A stretch of 34,752 nucleotides of DNA from Acetobacteraceae bacterium (GTDB lineage Bacteria > Pseudomonadota > Alphaproteobacteria > Acetobacterales > Acetobacteraceae), in the NCBI GenBank assembly GCA_003164305.1, contig PLSZ01000586.1:1-34752 (forward strand), written 5' to 3'. Below, in pieces: positions 1-7,557 of the stretch. The notes under the pieces were generated by a model that was given only the letters and a program-made list of their open reading frames with translations, searched no databases and had not been told where the DNA came from. The translations under genes were made by a program, and so were the position numbers. How positions within the stretch are numbered: position 1 is the stretch's first letter; every line of letters starts with the position of its first letter.

Positions 1-1
1 C

Positions 2-496
2 CACGATCAGGTCGAGGCGATGACCCTCGGCGATCGATTACTGGTTTTGCACCAGGGCCGGCCCGCTCAGTTGGCGACACCGATGGAAGTTTTCGAACAC
101 CCGGCCGACACCTACGTTGCCGGGTTCATCGGCGCACCGGCGATGAACTTTCTGCCGGCACGGCTGACCCAGAACGGTGGTTCGGCGAGGCTGGATGCCG
201 GCCCATTGCTGCATTTCATTGATGGACGACGCGCAGGCAACGAGGGGACAGCGCTTACGATTGGTATTCGGCCGGAGCACATCCAACTCGTTCCCAATGG
301 GGTGCCACTTCGCATCGACCTTATTGAGCCGTTGGGCTCAGAAACCTTGGTCCACGGCCGGTTGGCGGCGCCGGGTGAGACATCGCTGGTGATCCGCCTC
401 GCGGGCAAGGCACCCGAGGGCGAGATTCTGACCATCGGGTTTCCGCCCGAGCATATCCATGTCTTCGATGCGGAGACCGGACTTCGTTTCCACTGA
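2..496 (+). CDS. ABC importer ATP-binding subunit, UgpC/MalK type (C-terminal part)
   Basis: The gene enters from the left edge, so its Walker A, Q-loop, signature and Walker B motifs lie outside the window. The open frame starts at base 2 and reads HDQVEAMTLGDRL, the H-loop (switch) histidine region of sugar-importer ATPases. It continues with ATPMEVFEHPADTYVAGFIG-type residues and a C-terminal TOBE/OB domain containing IGIRPEHI. This pattern is typical of the CUT1 class (UgpC, MalK, MsmK), whose ATPases sit on the cytoplasmic face and energise uptake of sugars, polyols or glycerol-3-phosphate. The substrate cannot be read from this fragment, and the permease and binding-protein genes would lie to the left. 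The stop codon is only 8 bp from the convergent pyruvate kinase stop, so the two transcripts meet tail to tail. Confidence 0.93.
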   Translation, partial: HDQVEAMTLGDRLLVLHQGRPAQLATPMEVFEHPADTYVAGFIGAPAMNFLPARLTQNGGSARLDAGPLLHFIDGRRAGNEGTALTIGIRPEHIQLVPNGVPLRIDLIEPLGSETLVHGRLAAPGETSLVIRLAGKAPEGEILTIGFPPEHIHVFDAETGLRFH

Positions 497-504
497 AGTT
501 CTGA

Positions 505-1938
505 TTATTTCACCATCGCGACTCGTAGCGCGTTGGTGGTTCCGGCCTGGCCGAACGGGACGCCGGCGACGACGACGATTTCGTCGCCGTGGGACGCGAA
601 ACCTTCAGTCAGGGCTACCCTCGCCGCTCGCGTGACGGCTTCACCCATGGAATGAACCTCAGCCACGACGACCGCGTGAACACCCCAGATCACCGCCATG
701 CGACGCGCGGTATCCAGCAAAGGCGTCAGACCGATGACCGGTGAATCAGGACGCTCGCGGGCGACCCTTAGCGCGGTGCTGCCGGACGCCGTGAATGCGA
801 CGATGGCGCGCCCCCCAATCGTATGCACCACATGGCCGGCGGCGGAGGCGATCGCGCCTGCCGCCGAGTGCTCGGGCGCTGGGCGTGAGGAGTCGATCAT
901 GGACCGCCATCCGGCGTCTTGCTCCACGCGGGCGACGATGCGGTCCATCATGTTCACAGCTTCATACGGATACTGTCCGGCGGCGGTTTCACCGGACAGC
1001 ATGACGGCGTCCGCTCCATCGAAGACCGCCGTCGCCACGTCCGAAGCTTCCGCGCGTGTGGGCGCGGGTGCGGTCATCATGCTTTCCAGCATCTGCGTCG
1101 CCACGACGACCGGTTTGCCGAGTTGGCGTGCCAGACGAACAATTCTCTTTTGCGCCAGAGGAACTTCCTCAGGCGGAAGTTCAACGCCCAGATCGCCGCG
1201 CGCGACCATGACCGCGTCTGACAAGGCAAGAATTTCGTCAAGGTTGTCCAGCGCCTGTGGTTTCTCCAGCTTGACCATGGCCCAGGCCCGGCCGGCGATG
1301 AGTTCTTTTGCTTCCGCCACGTCCTGGGCGCGTTGCACGAATGACAGGCCAATGTAGTTCGCGCCGTGACTGACGGCGAACTCCAGATCGATACGATCTT
1401 TCGCTGTCAGCGCGGGGATTGGCAGCACGACATCCGGAACGTTCACGCCTTTGTTGTCGGAAATGGCGCCGCCAACCACGACCTCGGTTTCCAGAGCGTC
1501 GGCGCGCTTGTGCACGACCCTTAGTCGCAGCTTGCCGTCGTCGATTAACAACGTCGCCCCAATGGTGGCAGCCTCGATGATCTCGGGATGAGGCAGGTTC
1601 ACGCGATTGGAATCGCCCGGGGTGGCGTTGAGATCCAGGCGGAACGGCCGACCGGTCTGCAGATGGGCTCGCCCGCCTGAGAAGCGGCCGACACGCAATT
1701 TCGGCCCCTGAACGTCGGCCAGAATCCCGATTGGCCGGTCGAATTTTTCTTCCATCTCCCGGATCATGGCGAAGCGCCGCGCGTGATCTTCGTGCGTGCC
1801 GTGGGAGAAATTCAGCCGGAACACGTCGGCGCCGGCCTGAAATAGCCGCGCCAGGATTTCCGGTGTGGCGCTCGCCGGTCCGAGCGTGGCGATGATTTTC
1901 GTACGCCGGCGACGGCGTAGCTTTGGGCGGGCGGCCAT
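505..1938 (-). CDS. pyk: Pyruvate kinase
   Basis: Transfers phosphate from phosphoenolpyruvate to ADP, giving pyruvate and ATP, in the cytoplasm. The 477-residue length is normal for bacterial pyruvate kinase. Visible motifs: KIIATLGPAS near residues 14-23, the substrate-binding RLNFSHG at 41-47, DNKGVNVP at 161-168, the catalytic lysine in VKLEKP at 222-227, ARGDLG at 246-251, TQMLESM at 281-287 and MLSGETAAGQYP near 313-324. The C-terminal domain is complete. The ATG at 1936-1938 is preceded by GAAGGAC as ribosome binding site. The gene lies 10 bp after the glycerate kinase stop, so both are almost certainly co-transcribed. The pair resembles the ttuD-ttuE arrangement known from tartrate-utilising rhizobia. 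Confidence 0.97.
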   Translation of the reverse strand: MAARPKLRRRRRTKIIATLGPASATPEILARLFQAGADVFRLNFSHGTHEDHARRFAMIREMEEKFDRPIGILADVQGPKLRVGRFSGGRAHLQTGRPFRLDLNATPGDSNRVNLPHPEIIEAATIGATLLIDDGKLRLRVVHKRADALETEVVVGGAISDNKGVNVPDVVLPIPALTAKDRIDLEFAVSHGANYIGLSFVQRAQDVAEAKELIAGRAWAMVKLEKPQALDNLDEILALSDAVMVARGDLGVELPPEEVPLAQKRIVRLARQLGKPVVVATQMLESMMTAPAPTRAEASDVATAVFDGADAVMLSGETAAGQYPYEAVNMMDRIVARVEQDAGWRSMIDSSRPAPEHSAAGAIASAAGHVVHTIGGRAIVAFTASGSTALRVARERPDSPVIGLTPLLDTARRMAVIWGVHAVVVAEVHSMGEAVTRAARVALTEGFASHGDEIVVVAGVPFGQAGTTNALRVAMVK

Positions 1939-1948
1939 GGAATGTCCT

Positions 1949-3226
1949 TCAAGCGATCAGAATGGCGCGGAAATCGTTGACGTTCGTTAGCGTGGGGCCG
2001 ATGCGGATCGCATCACCCACGGCATCGAAAAAACCATGGCTATCATGCGCCGCGAGCAGGCCGCGCGGGTCGAAGCCCTTCGCTCTAACGCGGGCCAGCG
2101 TGTCTGGAGCCAGGATGGCCCCGGCGATGTCGTCCATACCGTCAATTCCGTCGGTGTCTCCGGCCAGCCCCCAGACTCCCGCCGCGCCGTTCAGTGCCAA
2201 CGCGGCACCGAGCAAGAATGTGGTGTTGCGGCCGCCGCGTCCGATCGCGTTCACCCCGAGGGTGACGGTTGTTTCGCCGCCGGATAGGAGCACCGCCGGG
2301 GTGCCGATCGGCTCGCCATGGCCGCGGATCGAGCGAGCGATGCCGGCATGGACGATGCCAACCTGCTGAGCCTCGCCTTCGAGCGCGTCGCCGAGGATCA
2401 ACGGTTTGAGACCGATGTCGCGTGCCAGATCGGCCGCGGCGCGCAATGCCATCATCGGCGTGGCGATCAAGCGAAACGAGTTGTTCGGAAGGCTGCCGGG
2501 TTTGGGCGTTTCGTCGGCATCCTGATGCAATCGCTCCGTGATGGCGGGAGATGGTGAAATCCCATAACGCCTGATCAGGTCGCGCGCTTCCGCGAACGTC
2601 GTCGGATCGGGGACGGTCGGCCCCGATCCAATCACGGCGGGATCGTCGCCCGGGACATCGCTGATCGCCAGCGTGATGACCCGCGCCGGAGCGGCGGCGG
2701 CGGCGAGCCGCCCCCCTTTGATCGCGGACAAATGCTTCCGCACCGTATTCATTTCGACGATATTCGCGCCGCTCGCCAGCAGCGCCCGATTGATGCTTTG
2801 CTTATCATCCAACGAAAGGCCAGCCGCGGGGGCCGCGAGGAGCGCGGACGCGCCGCCGGACATGAGCGCGATCACCAGGTCGTTCGCGGTCAATCCTTTG
2901 ACACGTTCCAGCAGGCGTCGGGCGCCTCGTTCGCTGTTGGCATCCGGCACGGGATGCGATGCCTCGATCACCTCGATCCTGCGAGTTGGAACCGCGTGGC
3001 CATAGCGGGTCACCACGGTGCCTTCGAGGATGACGTCCGGCCAGGCATCTTCCAGCGCGGCGGCCATGACCGCGGCAGACTTGCCGCCGCCGACGACGAT
3101 GCATCGTCCGCTGGTTGGTTTTGCCGGCAAATGCGCGGCCAGCACGTGACGTGGATCCGCCGCTGCCACCGCGGTGTCGAAAAGGCGGCGCAGGGCCGCG
3201 CGGGCTCGCGCGTCGTCCCAGTTCAT
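1949..3226 (-). CDS. Glycerate 2-kinase (DUF4147/MOFRL, TtuD-like)
   Basis: Phosphorylates D-glycerate; this family usually makes 2-phosphoglycerate, which enolase and the adjacent pyruvate kinase convert to pyruvate. The 425-residue protein has the DUF4147 domain (GGGKSA at 46-51, SGGASALL at 123-130, NTVRKHLSAIKGGRL at 160-174, GSGPTVPD at 200-207) followed by the C-terminal MOFRL domain (SGGETTVTL near 315-323, GRGGRNTTF at 329-337, GDTDGIDG at 356-363). Older annotations call such proteins hydroxypyruvate reductase TtuD. At the GGRN motif the usual following glutamate (GGRNQE or GGRNTE) is threonine here. The ATG at 3224-3226 follows GGGAGATA. The gene heads a two-gene unit with pyk and diverges from the DUF1244 gene across 87 bp. 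Confidence 0.92.
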   Translation of the reverse strand: MNWDDARARAALRRLFDTAVAAADPRHVLAAHLPAKPTSGRCIVVGGGKSAAVMAAALEDAWPDVILEGTVVTRYGHAVPTRRIEVIEASHPVPDANSERGARRLLERVKGLTANDLVIALMSGGASALLAAPAAGLSLDDKQSINRALLASGANIVEMNTVRKHLSAIKGGRLAAAAAPARVITLAISDVPGDDPAVIGSGPTVPDPTTFAEARDLIRRYGISPSPAITERLHQDADETPKPGSLPNNSFRLIATPMMALRAAADLARDIGLKPLILGDALEGEAQQVGIVHAGIARSIRGHGEPIGTPAVLLSGGETTVTLGVNAIGRGGRNTTFLLGAALALNGAAGVWGLAGDTDGIDGMDDIAGAILAPDTLARVRAKGFDPRGLLAAHDSHGFFDAVGDAIRIGPTLTNVNDFRAILIA

Positions 3227-3313
3227 CGCTTGCTATCTCCCACTGGACGCGGCGAAACTATGGCGGATCGTGACCGTCGGCACCAACTTAGCCGTGAGGA
3301 CAGGAGGAACACC

Positions 3314-3625
3314 ATGCCCGACCCCAAACCCGACACCGCTACGCAAACTGAGCTGGAGGCAGCGGCCTTTCGCCGACTGGTGGAACATCTGCGCGAGCGG
3401 ACCGACGTGCAGAATATCGACCTGATGAACCTGGCCGGTTTCTGCCGGAATTGTCTCAGCCGCTGGTACCGGGAAGCGGCCGAGGCGAAGGGGCTGGGCC
3501 TCAGCGATCCTGACGCGCGCGAGATTGTCTATGGGATGCCCTATAAGGAATGGCAGGCGAAATATCAGAAGGAGGCGACCCAGGAGCAAAAGGCCGGGTT
3601 GGCGAAATCGCATCCCGGTCATTGA
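3314..3625 (+). CDS. DUF1244 family protein
   Basis: A 103-residue soluble protein recognised as DUF1244 by its central block LAGFCRNCLSRWYREAA followed by GLGLSDPDAREIVYGMPY and EWQAKYQ. The two cysteines in FCRNCL are a family hallmark and might bind metal, but no biochemical role is established to my knowledge. The ATG at 3314 was chosen because a perfect AGGAGG lies 7 bp upstream and the protein then starts MPDPKPDT; upstream in-frame extensions lack family similarity. No signal peptide or membrane segment is visible. It is followed 57 bp later by the GapR-family gene on the same strand, so the two are likely co-expressed. Confidence 0.87.
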   Translation: MPDPKPDTATQTELEAAAFRRLVEHLRERTDVQNIDLMNLAGFCRNCLSRWYREAAEAKGLGLSDPDAREIVYGMPYKEWQAKYQKEATQEQKAGLAKSHPGH

Positions 3626-3682
3626 CCGGCTCCCCCCGGCCCGCTATCCCCGCGCGCTTTCCAGGACGGGGAGGGGGGACGC

Positions 3683-3952
3683 ATGGCGGCGAAGCCGGTA
3701 GACCGCGAAGAGCTGAATACGGGAGGCGTCGCCGCTGAACGGCTGCGGAGTATCGTCGATCGGATCGAGCGGCTCGAGGAAGAGCGCAAGGCGCTCGGCG
3801 CGGATATTAAGGATATCTACTCCGAGGCGAAGTCCGCTGGCTTCGACGTTAAGGCGCTGCGGCAGCTGATTCGCATCCGGAAACAGGAAGCGGCCGAGGT
3901 TGAGGAGTTGGAAACGCTTCTCGATGTCTACCGGCGGGCGCTGGGGATGTGA
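3683..3952 (+). CDS. gapR: GapR-family nucleoid-associated protein (DUF2312)
   Basis: An 89-residue, highly charged, mostly helical protein matching the DUF2312/UPF0335 family, renamed GapR after work in Caulobacter. GapR binds AT-rich, overtwisted DNA ahead of replication and transcription forks and assists topoisomerases. Family features seen here: a coiled-coil stretch LRSIVDRIERLEEERKAL, IKDIYSEAKSAGFDVKALR, the basic patch IRIRKQE, and a short acidic-to-hydrophobic tail ending YRRALGM. The ATG at 3683 follows a G-rich AGGGGGG element and gives the usual family length. The gene is convergent with the acyl-CoA synthetase, with only 12 bp between stops. Function is inferred from family membership. 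Confidence 0.9.
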   Translation: MAAKPVDREELNTGGVAAERLRSIVDRIERLEEERKALGADIKDIYSEAKSAGFDVKALRQLIRIRKQEAAEVEELETLLDVYRRALGM

Positions 3953-3964
3953 GGCTGAATGGCG

Positions 3965-5683
3965 CTACCCGTGCAACCGGGCCAGCACATCGTGGTTCGC
4001 GCGGATGACCAGCAGCCGGCGGATTTTTTGCGTCGGCGTCAGCAATCCGTTCTCTACCGTAAAAGCTGGTACCACGGCGTGCCGGCGAATTCTTTCGGTG
4101 ACCGAAAGTCGGTGATTGGTGCGGGTGATCGCCAGCGCGACCGTCACCTCATCATGACCCTCCGCCGGTACCAGCAAGGCGGTAAGCCCCGAGCGTCCGT
4201 CGCCGGCCACCACGGCTTGAGCGATCTCCGGCTCGGCCATCAACATCCCTTCGATTTTGGCCGGAGAGACATTTTCACCCCCGGATAGCACGATCATATC
4301 CTTCTTTCGGTCCGTGATCCGCAAGTTACCGTTCTGGTCGATCACACCGATGTCGCCGGTATGCAGCCAGCCGTCCTGAATCGCCAAGGCGGTGTCCGCG
4401 GGCCGGCCCCAATAACCGTCCATGACCAAATCGCCGTTGACAAGAATTTCGCCGTCGTTGGCGAGGCGCAATTCGACGCCGAGAAGCGGCGGCCCGACCG
4501 TATCGATCCGGATTGAATCCGGCCGGGTCGCGCTGATCACCGGTCCAGCCTCTGTTTGGCCATAACCTTGCAAGAGGGTCAGTCCGAGCGCCAGGAAGAA
4601 ACGGCCAACATCAGGTTCAAGTCGCGCGCCGCCGGAGACCGCTGCCCTGAGACGGCCGCCGAACCGAGCAAGAATTTTGGCGCGCACGAGGCGTTGAAGG
4701 ACCGGATCAATCACCTGGTCGGTCAGCGATAAGGCGATTCCGTCCACTCGCTTCTGGCCGATGTCGATTGCCCGATTGAAGAGGTGCTGTTTCCATCGCG
4801 GCTGGCGCGCGACCTGCGATAGAACGCGGGCGCGAATGACTTCGAGTACTCGAGGCACAGCAGTCAAAATTGTCGGACGGATCGTGAGCATGTCGGCCGC
4901 GAGGTGCTCCACGCCACGTGAATAGACGATTTCGGAGCCAAGGCTGGCGAAGAAGAAGTTTCCGACGGTGTGTTCGTAGCTATGCGAGAGCGGAAGATAG
5001 GACAGGTAGATTTCGTTTTTAAGGTGCAAAGGCCGTACAAGATCGAAGGCACCTCGGCAATTCGATAGAATGCATCGGTGCGGCAGCATCACGCCCCTGG
5101 GCGCCCCGCCTGTCCCGGAGGTGTAAATCAAACAGGCCATCGCGGTGGATGGGATTACCGCCGCATCGCGGATCAGATCGTCGGCCGGCATCGTGTCGGC
5201 GAGCATGCTGGTCCAGCGGTCGCTTCCCATTTCCAGCAAGTGATCCAAGCCGCCCGTTTTGTCTGCTGCGAGTCGAAGCCGTTCCGCGAGGCTTCCAGAG
5301 GAGACAATCGCCGCCCGCGCGCCCGAGTCACGCAGGACATGCGCGAGATCATCAACCGTGTTGGTTGTGTACGTGGGCACCGGCACGGCGCGGATGGCCA
5401 TCAAGGCGACTTCCGCGATCGGATAATCCGGGCGATTCTCCGCGCAAATCACCACCCGTTCGCCAGGCGCCACTCCCAGCGCCCGAAGGTGACGGGCGCA
5501 CGAGGCGGCCATCCGCCCAAATTCTTCCCAGGTGGTACTGTGCCAGGAGTTGTCGCGATAAGCGCGAAAGAGCGCCTTGTGAGGCCACTTTTTGGCCAGA
5601 TCGAACATCATCGTGGCCAGGTTCGGCCATGTCGGATAGCTCTCCACGAATTCTCCCCAACGCGGATTGGTCAGGTGGCACAC
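3965..5683 (-). CDS. Long-chain acyl-CoA synthetase (AMP-forming)
   Basis: Activates a carboxylic acid, probably a long-chain fatty acid, to acyl-CoA through an acyl-AMP intermediate. The 572 residues cover a complete ANL-superfamily enzyme: ATP-binding P-loop YTSGTGGAPRGV at 187-198, YGQTEAG at 374-380, HTGDIG at 441-446, the hinge ITDRKKD at 456-462, SGGENVSPAKIE at 467-478, and the catalytic lysine K553 in TPTQKIRR. The overall pattern is closest to the FadD15/FAA1-like group. No membrane segment is evident. The first codon is GTG at 5681-5683, chosen because MCHLTNPRWGEFVESYP matches the N-terminus expected for this subgroup; the next methionine (residue 25) would remove it. It diverges from pepF over 66 bp. 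The exact chain length accepted is unknown. Confidence 0.9.
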   Translation of the reverse strand: MCHLTNPRWGEFVESYPTWPNLATMMFDLAKKWPHKALFRAYRDNSWHSTTWEEFGRMAASCARHLRALGVAPGERVVICAENRPDYPIAEVALMAIRAVPVPTYTTNTVDDLAHVLRDSGARAAIVSSGSLAERLRLAADKTGGLDHLLEMGSDRWTSMLADTMPADDLIRDAAVIPSTAMACLIYTSGTGGAPRGVMLPHRCILSNCRGAFDLVRPLHLKNEIYLSYLPLSHSYEHTVGNFFFASLGSEIVYSRGVEHLAADMLTIRPTILTAVPRVLEVIRARVLSQVARQPRWKQHLFNRAIDIGQKRVDGIALSLTDQVIDPVLQRLVRAKILARFGGRLRAAVSGGARLEPDVGRFFLALGLTLLQGYGQTEAGPVISATRPDSIRIDTVGPPLLGVELRLANDGEILVNGDLVMDGYWGRPADTALAIQDGWLHTGDIGVIDQNGNLRITDRKKDMIVLSGGENVSPAKIEGMLMAEPEIAQAVVAGDGRSGLTALLVPAEGHDEVTVALAITRTNHRLSVTERIRRHAVVPAFTVENGLLTPTQKIRRLLVIRANHDVLARLHG

Positions 5684-5696
5684 CTTTGACCTGGGG

Positions 5697-5741
5697 GGTT
5701 CCTACCCTACATCTGTCGGGAACGCAGCAGCCGAGGGAACC
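5697..5741. promoter_or_regulatory. Inverted/direct GGAAC repeats between divergent genes (possible operator)
   Basis: The 66-bp divergent spacer between the acyl-CoA synthetase and pepF carries GGTTCC at 5697-5702 and its exact inverse GGAACC at 5736-5741, with another GGGAAC at 5718-5723 repeated directly at 5735-5740. Such spaced half-sites could be an operator acting on both promoters. With six-base arms chance is a real alternative, and no -35/-10 pair is obvious. Confidence 0.25.
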
Positions 5742-5749
5742 ACGTCGCT

Positions 5750-7531
5750 ATGTCCGAAGCCACGAAAGCTCAGGCGACCCTGCCGGTCTGGGACTTGTCC
5801 GACCTTTACGCGGCTCCGGATAGTCCGGCGCTCCAGGCGGACCTGGCCGAGGCGGACGCTTCGGCCCGGGCATTCAAGGATCGCTATGTGGGAAAGCTCG
5901 CATCTTCGTCTGGAGCCGTGTTGGCGACCGCGATCGAAGAGTACGAGCGGATCGAAGAGATTCTGGGCCGGATCATGTCATACGCCCAGTTGCTGTTTTC
6001 TGGTGACAGTTCCAACTCGGTTTACGGGCAATTTTACCAAACCATGAGCGAGCGGGTGACTGACATCAGCAGTCACCTGGTCTTCTTCACTCTGGAGATC
6101 AATCGCATCGACGATGCGACGTTGGAACGTGATCTGACGGCGGACGAAAGAGCGCGACGGTACAAGCCATGGATTCGCGACCTGAGGCTGTTTCGGCCGC
6201 ATCAGCTCTCCGATGAACTCGAGGCCCTACTGCACGATCAGGATGTCACCGGACAGGCCGCGTGGAGTCGCTTATTCGATGAAACCGTCGCGGGGATGAG
6301 GATCCCGGTCGCGGACCAGTCATTGACCGTGAATGCCGCGCTGGAAAAATTATCCGCGTCAGACCGTTCCATTCGACAGCAGGCGGGCGAGGCGATTGGA
6401 GCCGCCTTCAATGAAAAAATTCGGCTGTTTTCGCTGATCACCAATACCAAGGCGAAAGACAAGGAAACCAACGACCGGTGGCGGAAGTATCCGCGCCCTG
6501 GAAGCTATCGCAATCGTTCGAATATGGTCGAAGATGAGGTGGTGGATGCGCTCGTCACAGCGGTCGTGGACGCGTATCCTCGGCTTTCTCACCGATATTA
6601 CACGATGAAAGCGAAGTGGCTTGGGTTGCCGAAGTTGGCGCACTACGATCGCAACGCGCCATTGCCGGGTGATGACGATCGTAAGATCAGTTGGGATGAC
6701 GCGCGCGAGCAGGTGTTGAGCGCATATGGTGCTTTCAGCCCGGACCTGGCCCGAATAGGCCGGCAATTCTTCGATAAGCCATGGATCGATGTGCCGCCGC
6801 GGGAAGGAAAGGCAGGCGGTGCATTCGCGCATCCGACGGTGCCATCCGTGCACCCATATTTATTACTGAACTACCATGGTCGTACCCGCGATGTGATGAC
6901 ACTGGCGCATGAACTTGGGCACGGGGTGCATCAGGTCCTCGCGGGCCGGCAGGGCTATCTCATGGCCAGTACACCGCTCACGCTCGCGGAGACGGCGAGC
7001 GTGTTCGGGGAAATGTTGACATTCCGTGCCTTGCTCGGTTCAGCCAGTCCGGAGCAAAGGCGGTTTATGCTGACCTCCAAGGTAGAGGATATGCTCAATA
7101 CCGTGGTGCGGCAGATCGCGTTCTATCGCTTTGAGACACGGGTCCATGAAGAGCGCCGGAGCGGCGAGCTGTTGCCCGATCGGATCGGTGAGATCTGGCG
7201 GGATATTCAAACTGAAAGCCTCGGACCGGCCTTTGATTTCTCTCCGGAGTATAACGTATTTTGGGCTTATGTGCCGCATTTCGTGCATTCGCCATTCTAT
7301 GTCTACGCTTATGCGTTTGGTGATTGTTTGGTGAACGCGCTTTATTCCGTGTTTCAGTCAGGTCACCCGGGATTTCAGGCGAAGTATCTGGACATGCTTC
7401 GAGCGGGCGGAACGCGGCGTCACAAAGAGTTGCTCGCGCCATTTGGTCTGGATGCGTCCGATCCGTCGTTTTGGACAAAAGGGCTGGATGTGATTTCAGG
7501 TTTTATTGATGAACTCGAGGCGATGACATGA
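5750..7531 (+). CDS. pepF: M3 family oligoendopeptidase F
   Basis: A cytoplasmic zinc metallopeptidase that cuts short peptides. The 593 residues match the PepF/M3B family. The active site is HELGH, with zinc ligands His387 and His391 and catalytic Glu388, and the third zinc ligand is probably Glu414 in LTLAETASV. Other family landmarks are the conserved YRNRSNM-type substrate region, HPYLLLNYHGRTRDVMTLAHE, and the C-terminal PHFVHSPFYVYAYAFG block that closes the catalytic domain. The N-terminus starts at the ATG at 5750 (MSEATKAQATLPVWDLSDLY), where WDLSDLY is the typical opening of this family. No signal peptide is present. The ABC1-kinase gene follows after 26 bp on the same strand, so both are likely in one transcript. 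Confidence 0.95.
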   Translation: MSEATKAQATLPVWDLSDLYAAPDSPALQADLAEADASARAFKDRYVGKLASSSGAVLATAIEEYERIEEILGRIMSYAQLLFSGDSSNSVYGQFYQTMSERVTDISSHLVFFTLEINRIDDATLERDLTADERARRYKPWIRDLRLFRPHQLSDELEALLHDQDVTGQAAWSRLFDETVAGMRIPVADQSLTVNAALEKLSASDRSIRQQAGEAIGAAFNEKIRLFSLITNTKAKDKETNDRWRKYPRPGSYRNRSNMVEDEVVDALVTAVVDAYPRLSHRYYTMKAKWLGLPKLAHYDRNAPLPGDDDRKISWDDAREQVLSAYGAFSPDLARIGRQFFDKPWIDVPPREGKAGGAFAHPTVPSVHPYLLLNYHGRTRDVMTLAHELGHGVHQVLAGRQGYLMASTPLTLAETASVFGEMLTFRALLGSASPEQRRFMLTSKVEDMLNTVVRQIAFYRFETRVHEERRSGELLPDRIGEIWRDIQTESLGPAFDFSPEYNVFWAYVPHFVHSPFYVYAYAFGDCLVNALYSVFQSGHPGFQAKYLDMLRAGGTRRHKELLAPFGLDASDPSFWTKGLDVISGFIDELEAMT

Positions 7532-7557
7532 ACTTGATGGTGTGGCTTTGAGCGACA

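Noticed and set aside
1..496. The left ABC ATPase fragment and the right-edge fragment as two halves of one gene.
   Set aside because: The left part begins at the H-loop and the right part ends at the Q-loop, so about 100 residues are missing between them, and nothing indicates a circular molecule.
698..1357. Long plus-strand open frame inside pyruvate kinase.
   Set aside because: A shadow of a clear pyk gene in high-GC DNA, with low-complexity Ser/Arg/Ala composition.
5087..5122. Altered P-loop YTSGTGGAPRGV in the acyl-CoA synthetase as a sign of inactivity.
   Set aside because: As far as I recall this variant is common in this synthetase subgroup, and all other motifs including the C-terminal lysine are intact.
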